DNA of 64,000 bases from Globodera rostochiensis (lineage: Eukaryota > Nematoda > Chromadorea > Rhabditida > Heteroderidae). The position numbers were made by a program, and so were the translations under genes. Under the pieces are notes generated by a model. That model saw only the letters and a list, made by a program, of their open reading frames with translations. It was not told the DNA's origin and made no database searches. Within the stretch, counting starts at the first letter, position 1, and the number at the start of each line of letters is the position of its first letter. Of this stretch, positions 50,701 through 62,805 are shown in pieces. The stretch spans positions 1,136,008 to 1,200,007 of the forward strand of contig JAEVLN010000015.1 of NCBI GenBank assembly GCA_018350325.1, read 5' to 3'.

Positions 50701-53700
50701 GGACTGGACGAACGGTCGGCGGTGGAACCGGGCCGACTTGGCTGCGGCGAGGTGGCACGCTGAAGAGAGTGCCAATTTCCAAAAACATTTCCTTCCCTGC
50801 TGGTTGAACTCTTTCCCAAACCCCGGACGCTGTCCAATAGTTTCATCTCCAAATGACACCCACCAATGGTCCCGAAAAAGTGGCCGACGGCGTCTGGACG
50901 TTCTGCTGAAGGAGCTGAGAGCTGAAGCCGCTTAAGGGCGCGTTCTGTTGCAGGAATTGGAGAAGCCGGCTCTCCAACTGTTGTTTGGCTTTCGGAAATC
51001 GTTCTTTGTACACCAACGACATCATCGGAGCATCGGCGCCGGGCTGGTCAAACATTCGCAAAGGGCTCCTAAATGTGAAAAAAAGTCAAACAAATCCTTT
51101 TTTTTAAATCTTTAAAACGTATGATTTTTTTTTGTAATTTTATTGAAATATTTTTAAAAGAAAAGCTACAAAAAAGCACCAACGTTAAGCTCCTCGACCG
51201 GGGGCGCATCAAACCGCCAAAATCGTCGCCCAAGCAGTACCCGTAACTTTCGTTGCTGTCAAATCGGTTGCCAATCCGCAAATTGGCCACCAGTCCGGCC
51301 AAATTTTCTTGTGACGAATATTGGCTCTACAAAATGTCAAGAAATATATGCCATAAACAAATTGTTTGCTCGCACTGAAAAGCCGGAGTTTGTGCCGGGC
51401 GTCACATAACCGCTGGACGACGGCAGCGAGGCCAACGACCAGCGCCGATTCTCCGCCGCCGCCGCCGCGTGGTGATGGCCAAACGGAAGGGCGCGCAGTG
51501 CGACCGGCTGACGAACGGCGCCCGACGAACAGCCGGCACTGATGCTGGGCCGTGCTGAACTGCTCGCACCGTGCGGATGCTCAGCATGGCCTATAACAAA
51601 TGCTAATGATTGTTTTATTTCGGGGATTTTCTTATGTTTTTTAAAATTCTTTTTTGTGCGGCTCTTGGGAGGAAAAAACAGGCAAAAAAAAATGAATGAC
51701 CGGGATGATGTTGATGGTGCTGTCCATGGCCGTGGTAATGAGGCCCGCTGCCAACGGAAGAAAAGGACGAGCGATGAACGCGCATTTGCACAGGACTTCG
51801 GCGCGTTCCGTCACTTCGGCCACTGCCGCCGCCGGTAGTCGTCGGACTGGCAACGGACGCGGCGGCGGCGTGCAAATGCGTCTTGGGAGACGCGGCACCG
51901 GACGGACCGCACAACATCAGCGCGGACCCCTTTTGGCCGGACGTGTCAAGGCCCGCTCGAATTTTGTGCGTCTGCGGGCTCGAGCTCAAGAAGGAACGAC
52001 GGCCGCCGCCGGCCGCAGAGTTTCTGCCTGGCGATTGGCCGTAGCCGAAGTTTGTCGGATGGAGCTGGGAATGTGTGTAAATTTGGGGGTCCGAATGGCC
52101 GAGTGGGCACAGCCGAAAACGCATCAGATTGGAGGGCGACGCCGAGGAGTTCAGGGTGGTCAATTGCTGAAACAGTTGGAAGTTGGCCGTCTGCTGGTGG
52201 AGAAGCGTTGTCGTGGAATGGCGCAGGCGATGATGGCGCGGGTGGGCAAAGCTTGTCAGATGCTGGTGCTGATGGGTTGGGTGATGGTTTTGGGATGGGT
52301 AAGAGCCGCTGCTGTCCAGCGAGGAGTTCAGAAGATCTGAAAAAAGAGCGGAAATTAACTTTGCCTGCGTCAGAATGAGTGACGGACACAGTTAATTGAA
52401 AATGACAAATTGTACGTATTCTTTCTGCCCCGTTTTTCACGTTTTTCCTAAAAAATCATGATTTACTCGCAAAAAAAATGTAAAAATAGAAAATCCAAGA
52501 AAATAGCTTAAAAAAGATGTTTATTTGTTTCAAATTCGAACAAATAACCTTCATTTTGGTGGGTTTTGCGTTTTATGCATTGGAAATTTGTGGAGGCATC
52601 CAAACAAAAAAAAATAAAATGTTGGCGTAATGTTTTTTTCCAATTTTCAAATCACTGAAGCAAAGCAAAAGTATGGTAAATTCTCAAAAAGATTGAGGAC
52701 AGAAAGTAATCCATCGCAGAAAGGGAATAAATAAATGTGAAGGCCGGGAAAGGATAGGACTAAAACAATTCGGCGGCCGACCTTTGCTTGCCCCCGAGGG
52801 GAGAGGGGGGGGGAGGGTATCATCCAACTCCCTCGAGGGCTCTTTCCCCCGCCACCTCAACTAATTTGGCCTCCTTTCATTCTCCCCGCCGAAGGCGTGC
52901 CCCCTCCCCTCCCCTCCCCCCGCACATTCGACGACTTTTTCGCTCGCGAAAAGGGCTGATGATGAGAAGCGAATGAGTAGTGTAAGTAGTAGACGAGAGG
53001 GAGAAGCAGCAGTTTGGCACAACAAAGTGCCAAAAAAGGCACCACCAAAACATTGCCCCGGAGGGGAGGGGTGGGGGGAGGGAGGGGAGAAAGAAATAAA
53101 GAAGAAGCAAAAGAAAAAGTGAATGAATGCATTGATGCTGGAACACAGCAAGCAGCCAGCGGAAGCTGAAATGAAATGAGACGGGGGGGGGGAGGGGGGG
53201 GGGGGGGGTAAGAGGAATTTGGAGGGGGGGGGGGGGGGCGCTGTGTCTTCAGCAGCAGTCGTCGAGTGTGTGGAATAAAAAAGACCCCTCCGGAGAAAGA
53301 GAGAGTTTTTCGGTGAAATCTGTGAGCAAAAATAGCGTCGATTTGTGGGGACCAAAGATGAGCGCGTTTGTGGGGGGGGGGGGGGGAATGAATGGCGAAA
53401 ATTATGAATTCACAAAATGTGAAGAGTTCTCAACAACGGCGCCGCGGGGGAGTGGCCAAACTGAGCTTAATTTGCATGTATAAATTGCTGTGCCCTTCGC
53501 GCTTTGCCATGCCTATTTCCGGTAAGAGGAGAAAGATGAGAGGGGCGCCGGAGGGGGCGGGGGGGGGGGGAGGGGGGGGGGTGAAGGGAATGTGCCGAGG
53601 GGAGAAATTCTTAGAACAATTTCAGCCGGTCAACAAACACATCGCCGCGCATCACCTCCATTGAGTTGGCGCCTTAATTACTGGCTAAGCAGCCTTTGCC

Positions 53701-56700
53701 CCGAGGGGTTACTGTGAAGAATTTAAAGCATATGACCGTACATAAATGATAATTAGTAGCTTTGTAAGGTGCAATTTGCGATTTTCCGTGTTTTTGCCCC
53801 ATTCCCGCTCCTCCCACCGTTTTGCTGCAAGTCGCGTAATGAAATGGACGGTCGTCGGGAGGAGAAAGAGTCAACCGTCGCCATTCGGCTTATTGTCGCA
53901 GTCCGTCCGCCGAGGCCAAGCAGCGAAATTCCGCCGATGCCGGAGGCGTTGCTGCGACCGCCGCCGGCCGAACCAGCGGACGATTGTCGAGAGAGCGACT
54001 GGGAGGGAATTGCGGTGGAATTATTTGGCTTGGGAAAGGGAAGGGGTTGGGGGAAATGGATGAACGAACAGCACAGCCCCCCGGGGGTTGGGGGGGACTC
54101 TTTTGGTGGGAATTACCGGGGGGGGGGGGGAAATGGATGAACGAACAGCCCCCCGGGGGGTGGGGGGGACTCTTTTGGTGGGAATTACCGGGTCCAGTGC
54201 GTCCGAGTGCGACCGTTGGAGATGCGCGGCGGCGGTGGACGGACGGCCGCTCAACAACGACGGGAGCTGATGGTGATGGTGGTGGTTGTGGTGATGGGCA
54301 AAATGCACCGGGGGCGACGAACAACTCACACTGTTGCTTATGCGACGAGTGTGCGGGAAGAGCTCTGAGGACAAAAATGGGGAGGGAATTGCGGTCAGAC
54401 AGAAAAGAAAGAGACGGGCGGACGGACAGAAATTCGTTGAATTATTAGGGAAAATTGCAAAATGAAACGCGAGAAGGACCACCACACACCCAAACTGAAG
54501 CTTACCGCCGCCCGCGCTGGCGTTGCTTTCGAGCGAGTCGTTGCGCGACAATGTGCCCGGGGGGCTCGGATGTGCCAATGTCCGGTGCGGGTGCCGTTGC
54601 GGCGGCGGCGGTTGTTCAGTCGCTTTGCTCCGTTGCCCGTTGCTGGCGGCGTTTGTGTGCCCGTAGCGCGAAAATGAATGGCACCGGCCGATGGGCACTG
54701 GCGGAGGGGCGGCCACTTTGGCGTGACTGCCGGAGGAGAAAGGCGAATGCGGCTGGGGCGAGTGGGGATGCTGGTGTTGAAGCAGATGACGCGAGAAAGA
54801 ACCTGCCAAAAGGGGGGGGGACTTTTTATGTCCTCCTCCGGGGTTGCTTCTTTCTTCCGTTAGGGGGAGGGGGGACTTTTTATGTCCTCCGGGGTTGCTT
54901 CTTTCTTCCGTTAAGGGGGGGGGGACTTTTTATGTCCTCCGGGGTTGCTTCTTTCTTCCGTTAGGGGAGGGGACTTTTTATGTCCTCCTCCGGGGTTGCT
55001 TCTTTCTTCCGTTAGGGGAGGGGACTTTTTATGTCCTCCTCCGGGGTTGCTTCTTTCTTCCGTTAGGGGAGGGGACTTTTTATGTCCTCCGGGGTTGCTT
55101 CTTTCTTCCGTTAGGGGGAGGGGGGACTTTTTATGTCCTCCGGGGTTGCTTCTTTCTTCCGTTAGGGGGGGGGGGCTTTTTATGTCCTCCGGGGTTGCTT
55201 TACACCTCTCTTTCTTCCCTTAACTCTCTCTCCCTTGCCAATTTTGCTTCAATATGACGACAATGAAACAAATTAATGGCGAGGAGAGTGATGGGACAAA
55301 TCACTCGAATAAAACTGGGACAATCATCACATGACAGAAGACGATGGATGTTCAGCTGCTGCTGCTGCAACAGCATCATCAGCAGCAGCAAAAGGGCGGG
55401 TGAAATTTGTGTGCCATATTTAGAATTTAGAAAAAGAAAGCAATCTCCGTAATTTGGTTGGTTGGAGAACCCTGGAAGGGTTTTTGTGAACATAAGCAGA
55501 GAATGTCCGTCCCGTCCATTAAGCATTGACAAAAAAAGACCAAATTTTGTTGAGGGAATGGCTCTAACACTAACCAAAACCACAAAGTGTTGCTACATTT
55601 AAGTAGCGGGGATGGGAGTGGGGGGGGGGGAAATTGTTGGGAGTGATTGGGTCGGCTAATCGGAGGGATCGGACGGATCATCGACAGCATCAGAATAATC
55701 AGAGGAGGCTGTGGGGGGGGGGGAGGGAATGTGTGCATAGAAATGCCCCAATTTGGCGAATTAAGGGGCCGATGTTTAGGAACAACAGCAGCAGAACAAA
55801 AAAACAGCTGATCGGAAATTGGAGAAACATTTAAATAAAACAAAAAAAAACTGCTAATGATCGAGCGGATGAAGAAAAAACAAAAATTATTTGTTTAATT
55901 GAAATTGTTTTTCTTTTTTGGAGGGTATTCATTCCCCGAGGGCATCAATTACTTTTAATTGGCATGCAAAGATTGATATTATTAAACATTTCGTAAAAAG
56001 GCACAGTTTTAATGAGCCCAATTCGAAATAGAGACATTTAGTTGGCCATTCTCTGGTTGTTTGGGTGTGAGCCGAATGAATGAACCCCCCGGGGGACCAA
56101 ATTCTAACGGGAAATGTTTGTCTTGTGGCAAAATTGACGAGGGCAATGGAGCGAATGGCGAAGCCATCGAAATGGGAGAAAAGGCGAAATGAATGTGCGT
56201 CGGCCTGGCCAATGCCAAAGGGCAAAACAAACTAAAGGGAGGGGGGGGGGGAGGGATTTAGAAGCTTAGAAGCGACTGAACCATTGGAGACGGACGCTTT
56301 GTTTGGCACACAAAATTACTCGGGATTCGATTACCCCAAAGGCGTTAAAATGCCCAAAATTCTTAAATGGATAGGGGGGGGGGGGGGAAGGGTTCTCAAT
56401 TCCCAAGGAATTTATTGTCCCTAAATTGGACAAAAAAACAGCAGAAGCATTCTGAATCTCCATTAAGCACTTAATTAACTCTGTAGCCTTATTGGAATAA
56501 CTGTGGGGGGGGGGGGGAACAGATTTTTTATGTTTTTTGCTTCTCATCGACGGACGGACGGGCGTTTCAATTAAACAACCATTTATTTATATAGCAAGGC
56601 AAAGGGGGAGGGGGGGGGGAGAAGCTAACAAATAAGCTGGGAAAACAAAAATCTGATCGAATAAAAGCAATTGGCGGGGGGGGGGGGGGAGGAGGAAGTG

Positions 56701-58976
56701 TCTGGGCGCTGTCTGCAAATGAAAAAATTGTAATTTTGCTGTTGTAAAATTGCGCTAAAACACTGTAACCGCCGAGAAGTGTCTTTAGGGCGTCGTCTGC
56801 CGATCAAATAAATGGCCCCAAGGCATCAATTAGCGTAAATTGATCAATTATCATTCATTGAAATCCTCTCGAAAAGGGAATTTCCGAAATACGCTAAATC
56901 CTGTCATTTTACACATTCAATGCATCGGAATTGTTCTCTCTTTGGACTCATTTGTCAGGTGAACATTTTGCTGAAAACAAAGTGTCCCCCCGCGGGGCAC
57001 AATGGACCCCAAAAGAACAAAATGCGGACGGAGTTTAGAGAGAGCGAATTTGCCGAAGGCAGACGGAGTGCCCGGGGGGGGGGAGAGAAAGAGGGTAAAA
57101 TGAGAGTTTTGGGGTAGCACAGAGAAAAGAATCAATTCGCATAGACAGAGAGAGAGAAAGCAGAAAAGCTCAATGAAAGGAAAAGCATTGGCAATTTATC
57201 TCCTCTGCTTCTCTACTCAGAGGAGGGGGAGGGGGGAGAGAAGCAGAAAAGAATTTTAAATTTAATTAACACAAAATTAGGGCCCATTCCGATATAAATA
57301 TGGCATAATATGCGAGTTGTGCAAGCACTGTGAGCAGCAGGGCCAATGAAGACAAGGCAAAATGTCGCATTACCCCCCCTCCGGGGAAATGAGGGGGTGG
57401 GGGTGATTAAACGACAGAATTGGCGTTGAAAAATGGGCAGGCTGGAAAATGGGGGAGTTTAGGCCAAAGAATAGGCAATGAACAGAAGAAGCAAGAAAAG
57501 TCCGATCACAAATGCCTCGAGAATTGCAAAAGTCTCGAGACAACGAGTTTCTTCCATAACTGTAACAAAAAGCGAGGAATGCTCAAACAGAACAGAAGAA
57601 AACGCCCAACAACAGCTCCACATAAAGAACACCCCCCCCCCCACAAATCCCCCCGGGGGGGGGGGGATTCAGAATTCAGCCATTCATCCATTCCATCCGT
57701 TCTCCTCCCCTTTGGAGGTTTCTTCGGACGGAAATAGCGTTTTTCCTCGACTCTCGGATGCTGGACATCAATCATTTTGCTGGAGGAATGTGAAGTTGTT
57801 GGATGAATGGAGTCCGAGGGATGGGTGGGGGGGGGTGATCAGAGAGGTGAAGGGGGAGGGTAGGGGGTATAGGATAGGGGTGATCAGAGGGGAGAAGGGG
57901 GAGGGGGGAGGGGAAAGGGGGTATAGGATAGGGGTGATCAGAGGGGGGAGGGGAGGGGAGGGGAGGTGATCAGAGGGGGGAGGGGGGAAAGTATGGAGGA
58001 GGTGATCATGTTCAGAGGGTTAGGGGGGGGGGAGGGTATGGAAAGGGTGATCAGAGGGGGGGGGATTCCGAGAGATGGGAGGGAAGAGGCTGATCATAGG
58101 GGGAAGGGAGAGAGTGATCGATCATCCCATGCCTAGTCAGGTGTTTTTAAGTCCGGAAAAAGACATTTGAAAATAAATTGTGGAGTGCAGTTAGCAGATT
58201 TTAAACGAGGAGGGTTTTGCACAAATTTTTTGCCCAAAAGTTGATGTTGATACTTTTGAAGTTGAAATTGGAGACATTGGGTGGCAGTTTCAATGGCGGA
58301 GAGTTGGACCCACCCCCGGGGGACAAGACGGACTCCGTCAGTATGCTTAAACTAAAAACCGGCCAAACCGATTTTCGGGATCCCGACCTATCCCTGGTGG
58401 ACACCACTGTGACAAATGCGAATGAATCTGAAGCAGTTTAGGGCTTGTTCGATTTCTTACCGGATCGGGACACGGCCCGGCTGCCACCGCTGAGCAGCGG
58501 GATGGGCGACGTGCACAGAAACGTGGGCGGCGGGGTCGCCAGCGGAGACGACGAGTTGGAGGGACGCGACGTGCACTGGGACAGCCGCGAGTTGGTCACA
58601 CATGAGCGGGAGCAGCAACACACCGCCGTGCCCAGCTCGGATTCCTGCGGGGGGGGGGGGCGTTAGTGGGAGTTGGGGGGGGGGTAGTGGGGGTTAGGAC
58701 CCCAACGGAGGCCGAGCAGAACGTGGGAAAACCAACTCCACAATTGCAGGGGTACAACTACTGGTTGGTTAGTGGAAGGACCCCCCAATTTTTGTCCTTT
58801 TTGTTCCATATTTTCTGACCGAATCCGACGGATTGTTCGTGGCACTGCTGGCACTTCGCTGGATGATGCTGGACGAATGGGCGGCACTTTGTGAACGGAT
58901 CGGTCGGGACAACAAAACGGGCGAGAGCAAAACGGTGGGCGAGGAGCACACCAACTCGCAAGGCGTCGACTGAACG
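44789..58976 (-). CDS. kin-4: MAST-family serine/threonine kinase (KIN-4 type)
   Basis: AGC-type kinase with a PDZ domain. Exons recognised from the 5' side: 58976-58824 (Ser-rich, [17 protein letters not shown]), 58644-58461, 54803-54509 ([18 protein letters not shown]), about 54359-54191 ([18 protein letters not shown]), about 52340-51600, about 51590-51370 ([18 protein letters not shown]). The MAST pre-kinase domain follows: [26 protein letters not shown] (about 51000), [15 protein letters not shown] (about 50260), [20 protein letters not shown] (about 49740). Kinase: [12 protein letters not shown] (about 49270), [33 protein letters not shown] (about 48800), [43 protein letters not shown] (about 48520), and the [18 protein letters not shown] tail. 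[30 protein letters not shown] (about 46040). The tail is Ser/Pro-rich to LMQRFFRNS. Introns in the 5' half hold G-tracts and minisatellites. Confidence 0.92.
52345..54190. other. MAST intron rich in poly-G tracts (+ strand)
   Basis: Runs of 8 or more G on the + strand occur at about 52807, 53183-53209, 53225-53239, 53372-53386, 53561-53581 and 54116-54132, many interrupted by a single A. The first 350 bp is AT-rich. The 3' end (54055-54190) holds a two-copy tandem repeat, GAAATGGATGAACGAACAGC ... CCCCGGGGGTTGGGGGGGACTCTTTTGGTGGGAATTACCGGG. No exon is called. Confidence 0.6.
54815..55200 (+). repeat. ~51-bp minisatellite, about eight copies
   Basis: The unit is GGGGACTTTTTATGTCCTCC(TCC)GGGGTTGCTTCTTTCTTCCGTTAGGGGGA. 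The ACTTTTTATGTCC core recurs at 54821, 54875, 54925, 54973, 55024, 55075, 55126 and about 55175, spacing 48-54 bp. Because 51 is a multiple of three, open frames run through it, but it lies antisense within a MAST intron and is not a gene. Confidence 0.92.
55201..58460. other. MAST intron with poly-G tracts and simple repeats
   Basis: No convincing exon. G runs on the + strand recur at about 55619, 55713, 56238, 56375, 56502, 56602, 56676, 57075 and 57653, with C on the + strand only at about 57632-57642. Positions 57820-58110 are listed separately. The remainder is AT-rich with TAATTAA-type motifs. Frames in the G-rich parts are artefacts. Confidence 0.5.
57820..58110 (+). repeat. Degenerate GTGATCAGAGGGGGGAGGG repeats
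   Basis: GGTGATCAGAG(G)n recurs about eight times with 20-50-bp spacing, joined by GGGGGAGGGG and AGGGGGTATAGGATAGG segments. The purine-rich strand is the + strand. Confidence 0.8.
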
Positions 58977-60402
58977 GGAGGGGGGGGGGGATTTTTTGAA
59001 CACGATTTAACGCGTTGGCAACAAGTTCAGAGAATTTTTACTCATCAACAAACCAAACCGGTTCATTCGGAGGTCGAACACAATTCAACTTCATAAGCAA
59101 TTAATTACTTACGTTTCGCTCGCTCATATTTCAGATGTTTTTTTACAAAATTTTGATTATAATTTTTATTCAATTAAAAATGTTTCCTAAAGCGGAAGTG
59201 CAATAACAATTTATCGCAGCTAGGTATTTGATAAACCAGCAGGCATGGACACGGATACCCAACGTTATGGAAGATCTTTTGAATTTTGAAGCTAATCGTG
59301 ACCATGCTGGTAATTAAGTGTTAATTAGTATCCTCATTTTTTTGTCCAATTTCCTACACAGCAAGAAGGGCACGATGAGCAGGACGGAACGCCGGTAGGC
59401 GAAACGGCCCTTTGTGGTGGTTGTGTTGCGGGTACGGGCCCAACTTGGCGGTCGGAGGAAGAGGGGATCAGTTGGAGCAGCCGGGGCGCCATAGCCCGGG
59501 GGGTCAATTCCATTTGGGGCATTTGCAGAAAATAAAAAAGCAAAAGAATTTTGAAAAACGGAAAGCGCGGAGAGGTCAAAAACCGGCAAAGCAAAAAATA
59601 CAGAAAATGCGCCGTGGGCTTAAAAAAATGGATAAACAAATGAATAATAAAAGGGAAATTCAATCGGCAAAAATTAAACTCAAAATTCAAATTTGCCGGT
59701 TGTTATGGAAGCAATGGGACGCCGACGGACATTTTTAATTTGGAAAAATTTGTTTCCCCCTAGGCAATAATGCTCCCAGGGCTGATTTGTTAGCATTGGC
59801 ACGCACAAATGCCAACCAAATGCCATTGTTCCCAACTTTACACGCCGTGCCGAACATTTTGTTTTCTTTGTTTCTCGACCAGCAGAACTTTTGGACTGCC
59901 CCGATTTTGGAGGTTTTCCCCGTTTCAGCGAAAAGCGTCGCATTATCAGATTCTTTCAATCGGAAGCCGCCCGCCCATTCCCGCCCATTCATTCAATTCA
60001 ATTCACAATTTACGTAACTTCTTGGGAGGCTCGGAAATGGGAGGGGATGGATTATTGTCGCCGGAGGGGGGGGGGAAATCCAAATTAATAACCAATTCAA
60101 ACATAACGGATGATGGACGACTTCCTCTATTGACAAACCGGTGTGAATATGCGCTTTTTGTGTGTCAATAATCGACAATAATTTCAGTTGGTTGCCCGTG
60201 GTTCGCGGTGTGTTTAAAATTTGCGCGGCATTTACAGTTTGGCAAAATGTCGCAGCGCACGGACCGGCGGGCCAACTGCTGGGGGGGGGGAGTCCCCGGG
60301 GAGGGAGGCCACCAACGGAGGCTCGAACCATTTTATACATAAATATGTGCCAGACTCGACTTAGTTGGCCCACACCAGCAGGGGGATGGATGTGTCCGGA
60401 AT
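58977..60402. other. MAST intron, unannotated
   Basis: One minus-strand frame at about 59530-59345 (APNGIDPPGYGAPAAPTDP ... RRSVLLIVPFLLC) is proline-rich then hydrophobic and could be an exon, but splice sites and homology do not support a call. The rest is AT-rich, with a G run near 60067 and 60281. Confidence 0.3.
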
Positions 60403-60501
60403 AGGGTTGGCGGTTCCTGGGGATTCTTCGGTCCGACCGAACCGAACCAATCCCGGTTCTACGGTTCGGTTCGGTCCGTTCGGTTCGGAACCGCCAACCC
60501 T
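60403..60501. mobile_element. Short palindromic element (AGGGTTGGCGGTTCC ends)
   Basis: AGGGTTGGCGGTTCC (60403-60417) is perfectly inverted as GGAACCGCCAACCCT (60487-60501). The interior is made of GGTTCGG/CCGAACC strings that can also fold. CCGGAA occurs just outside both ends. It is about 100 bp with no coding capacity, so probably a MITE. Confidence 0.7.
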
Positions 60502-61659
60502 AGCCCGGAATTCGGATGCCAAAAAAGCCAAAAACCGGAATTCCGGGTCCAAAACTCCCTGACCCAGACAGACCGACCCGGTTCCGTCGTTATAAGCGCA
60601 GAAACGGACAAAACGAAATGAACGCTTTTTGACGAGTGCCTTTTTAACGGCGGCGGGGGGGGGAAAGTGTTGGGAATGGAAAGTAAGTCAAAGTTCTGCC
60701 AGTACATAAAACTGTCACATGCATTTTCGTCGTCGCCTTGAGCAAAAAAAAGAAAAGTCAATTAAACCGGTAAGTCCCCTCCCCCCGGGCGACTGCAGTC
60801 GCTTTTCCCCCCGTCACTAATTGATACAGCCAGCCGATTATTATTATTGACAGCCGATGGAACTGCGTGCGATAGGTTTGGCCAAGCAAAACGAATTTAC
60901 GCGGGCCAAACGATTTTTGTTTTTGAACAAAAAAAGGGAAGGAAATGAATTTCCACGGAGAAAATTATTGGGGCCCAATTATTTGTCCATCGTCCAATCG
61001 TCGCCTGGGGGGGGGGGAGGGGACATTTTATGCGCCGGAGGGGCGGGGGCTTTTCCTGTGCATAAACAAATGGTCATTTTACAGGCGTTTTGTTCTCATC
61101 CGAACGCATTAATAAGTGGCCCCAAGGGGAAAACACTTGCAGAAAATTTGAGAAAGGAATTCCGTCCCCCGGGGGGGGGGGAATTTGTGCCTTTGGGGGA
61201 CACACATTTTTATTTGTTGAAGTTTTATTTTTTATCTCTTAAAACTAACGGAAAAACCCGCCGGGCAAATAAATAAATGCATTTGTTGGCACAATCATAA
61301 TATCCCTTTCGGCATCAATAACAGAGATGGGAAGGGCGGCGAGTGGGCGGCGGACATGTGAGAAAAGTGGGGTCAAAAATATTTGTTTTCATTCCGCGGA
61401 TTCCAAAATTCTATGAATTTTGAATGGTTTATTTACTCAAATTCCCCCGGGGCGTTTTTCCTCGAAAAAATGGCATTCATTTGCTTCGGCGGTTTCCGGC
61501 GGGAAAATGATGGCTGCTGGCATTGTCATATTTTGTTCGAAAAATGGCCAAGTGCCTTTGGGAGAGGGCATTTGAAAAGGGCAAAAGTGCCTGCCGTCGT
61601 CTCGCTTCAATCGAAGCAATTTCCCCGACAAATTTTTTTTATCGGAGGAATGCACGGCA
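60502..61659. other. MAST intron, unannotated
   Basis: AT-rich sequence with a few G runs (about 60653, 61008, 61171). No exon or RNA gene is supported. Confidence 0.35.
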
Positions 61660-61915
61660 AAAATGGGGAGGAGGGGGAATTGGGGGGGGGAATTTGGGGG
61701 GGGGGGAATTGGGGGGGGGAATTGGGGGGGGGGAATTGGGGGGGGGGAATTGGGGGGGGGAATTTGTGGGGGGGGGAATTTGGGGGAGGGGGGGAATTTG
61801 GGGGAGGGGAATTTGGGGGGGGGGAATTGGGGGGGGGGGAATTTGGGGGGGGGGAGATATTTGGGGGAGGGGAATTTGGAAGGGGGGGGGGAGAATTTGG
61901 GGGGGGGGGGGGAGT
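61660..61915 (+). repeat. (G)7-10AATT(T) tandem repeat, G-quadruplex-prone
   Basis: About 17-18 units of GGGGGGGGAATT(T) averaging 14 bp, with rare AG or GT interruptions. Every unit supplies a G-run of at least four, so the + strand could form many G-quadruplexes. It lies in a MAST intron, with the G-rich strand being the template strand for that gene. Confidence 0.9.
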
Positions 61916-62678
61916 GACGTAAAAATTGGCACATTCAAATCAATCGCCGCCGGCGCTTTTATTGCCCCATGTTTATCAGCGCGAAAAAGCAAAGCAACGA
62001 ATGTTTCGTTCAATTCACAGCAAAAAGAGAGAGAGTGGCCCAATTTTGCTTTTTTTGTCCCCCCCCCCCCAAACATTTGGTTGGGTAGTGCGCCCAAACA
62101 TCGATCAATCATTCCCTCCCCCCAAGCGATGTGCGGGGAATGGGGGGGGGAAGGGGGGGGGGGTAAAGTCCAAATGAACGAACCAACGAATGCGTAGGGG
62201 GGGGGGCGGCTGAGTGACTAATCCTCCAGCGCTGCGGGGGACGGAATTTGCACACTTTTCTCGCATCGTTTTGGCCTTCTTTCCCCTTTTGTATGCAAAA
62301 GGAGGGGGAGGGGGGAGGGGAACTTTTCATCTTTCATTTTTCGGTGTATTCGTCGTAAAATTTCGTGTGCTATTATTTTTGTATTATTTATTCACCTTTT
62401 GTTTTGTTGGGGGGGGTCAACAAATTTTGGGGGGGGGGGGGTTTGGGGGGAGGCCAACGGAGGCGGAAGGGCGGGCGGAGGGGGGGGGGGGGAGACGACG
62501 CAATTTGTTGAGGGGACGGAAGTGAGTGGAATATAAACAGCCACAGCCCCCCTCCCGTCCCCCGGGGGGTCGGAGGGAGAGACTGCCGCCGATGGGGGCA
62601 AACAGACCCAATTTTAAAGAATGGACTATGATATTATATAGTACAGTTGATATTGTGCATAAGAAAATTGACTGTTTA
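61916..62678. other. MAST intron with further G and C tracts
   Basis: G runs at about 62142, 62152, 62199, 62409, 62429 and 62480; a C run at about 62060. No exon is supported. Confidence 0.4.
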
Positions 62679-62805
62679 TAGGGATGTTCGAGACTTGAAA
62701 TTTACCGAGAATCCAGAACCGAGACCGAGAAATGACACCGAGACCGAGACCCAAAAAACCCGAGAAATTTCTCGACTCGAGAACCGAGACTCTCGAACAT
62801 CCCTA
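62679..62805. mobile_element. hAT-like MITE with intact ends and target-site duplication
   Basis: TAGGGATGTTCGAGA at the left is inverted as TCTCGAACATCCCTA at the right. The interior is GAGACCGAGA-rich and ends in a CTCGACTCGAG palindrome. ACTGTTTA precedes the left end (62671-62678) and recurs at 62805-62812, an 8-bp target duplication that shares the terminal A. An 8-bp duplication and TAGGG termini are hallmarks of the hAT superfamily. Related copies lie at 40953-41246 and 19265-19354. Confidence 0.85.

Noticed and set aside
54844..55257. Plus-strand frames repeating [14 protein letters not shown]
   Set aside because: Produced by the 51-bp minisatellite lying in an intron of the opposite-strand kinase gene.
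59314..59690. Minus-strand hydrophobic frame near 59.3-59.7 kb as a membrane-protein exon
   Set aside because: Splice boundaries are unclear and no family is recognised; it is kept only as a remark in the intron entry.
61383..62197. Glycine-rich and proline-rich frames on both strands
   Set aside because: They arise from the (G)nAATT repeat; no start context, splice sites or non-repetitive domain support a gene.
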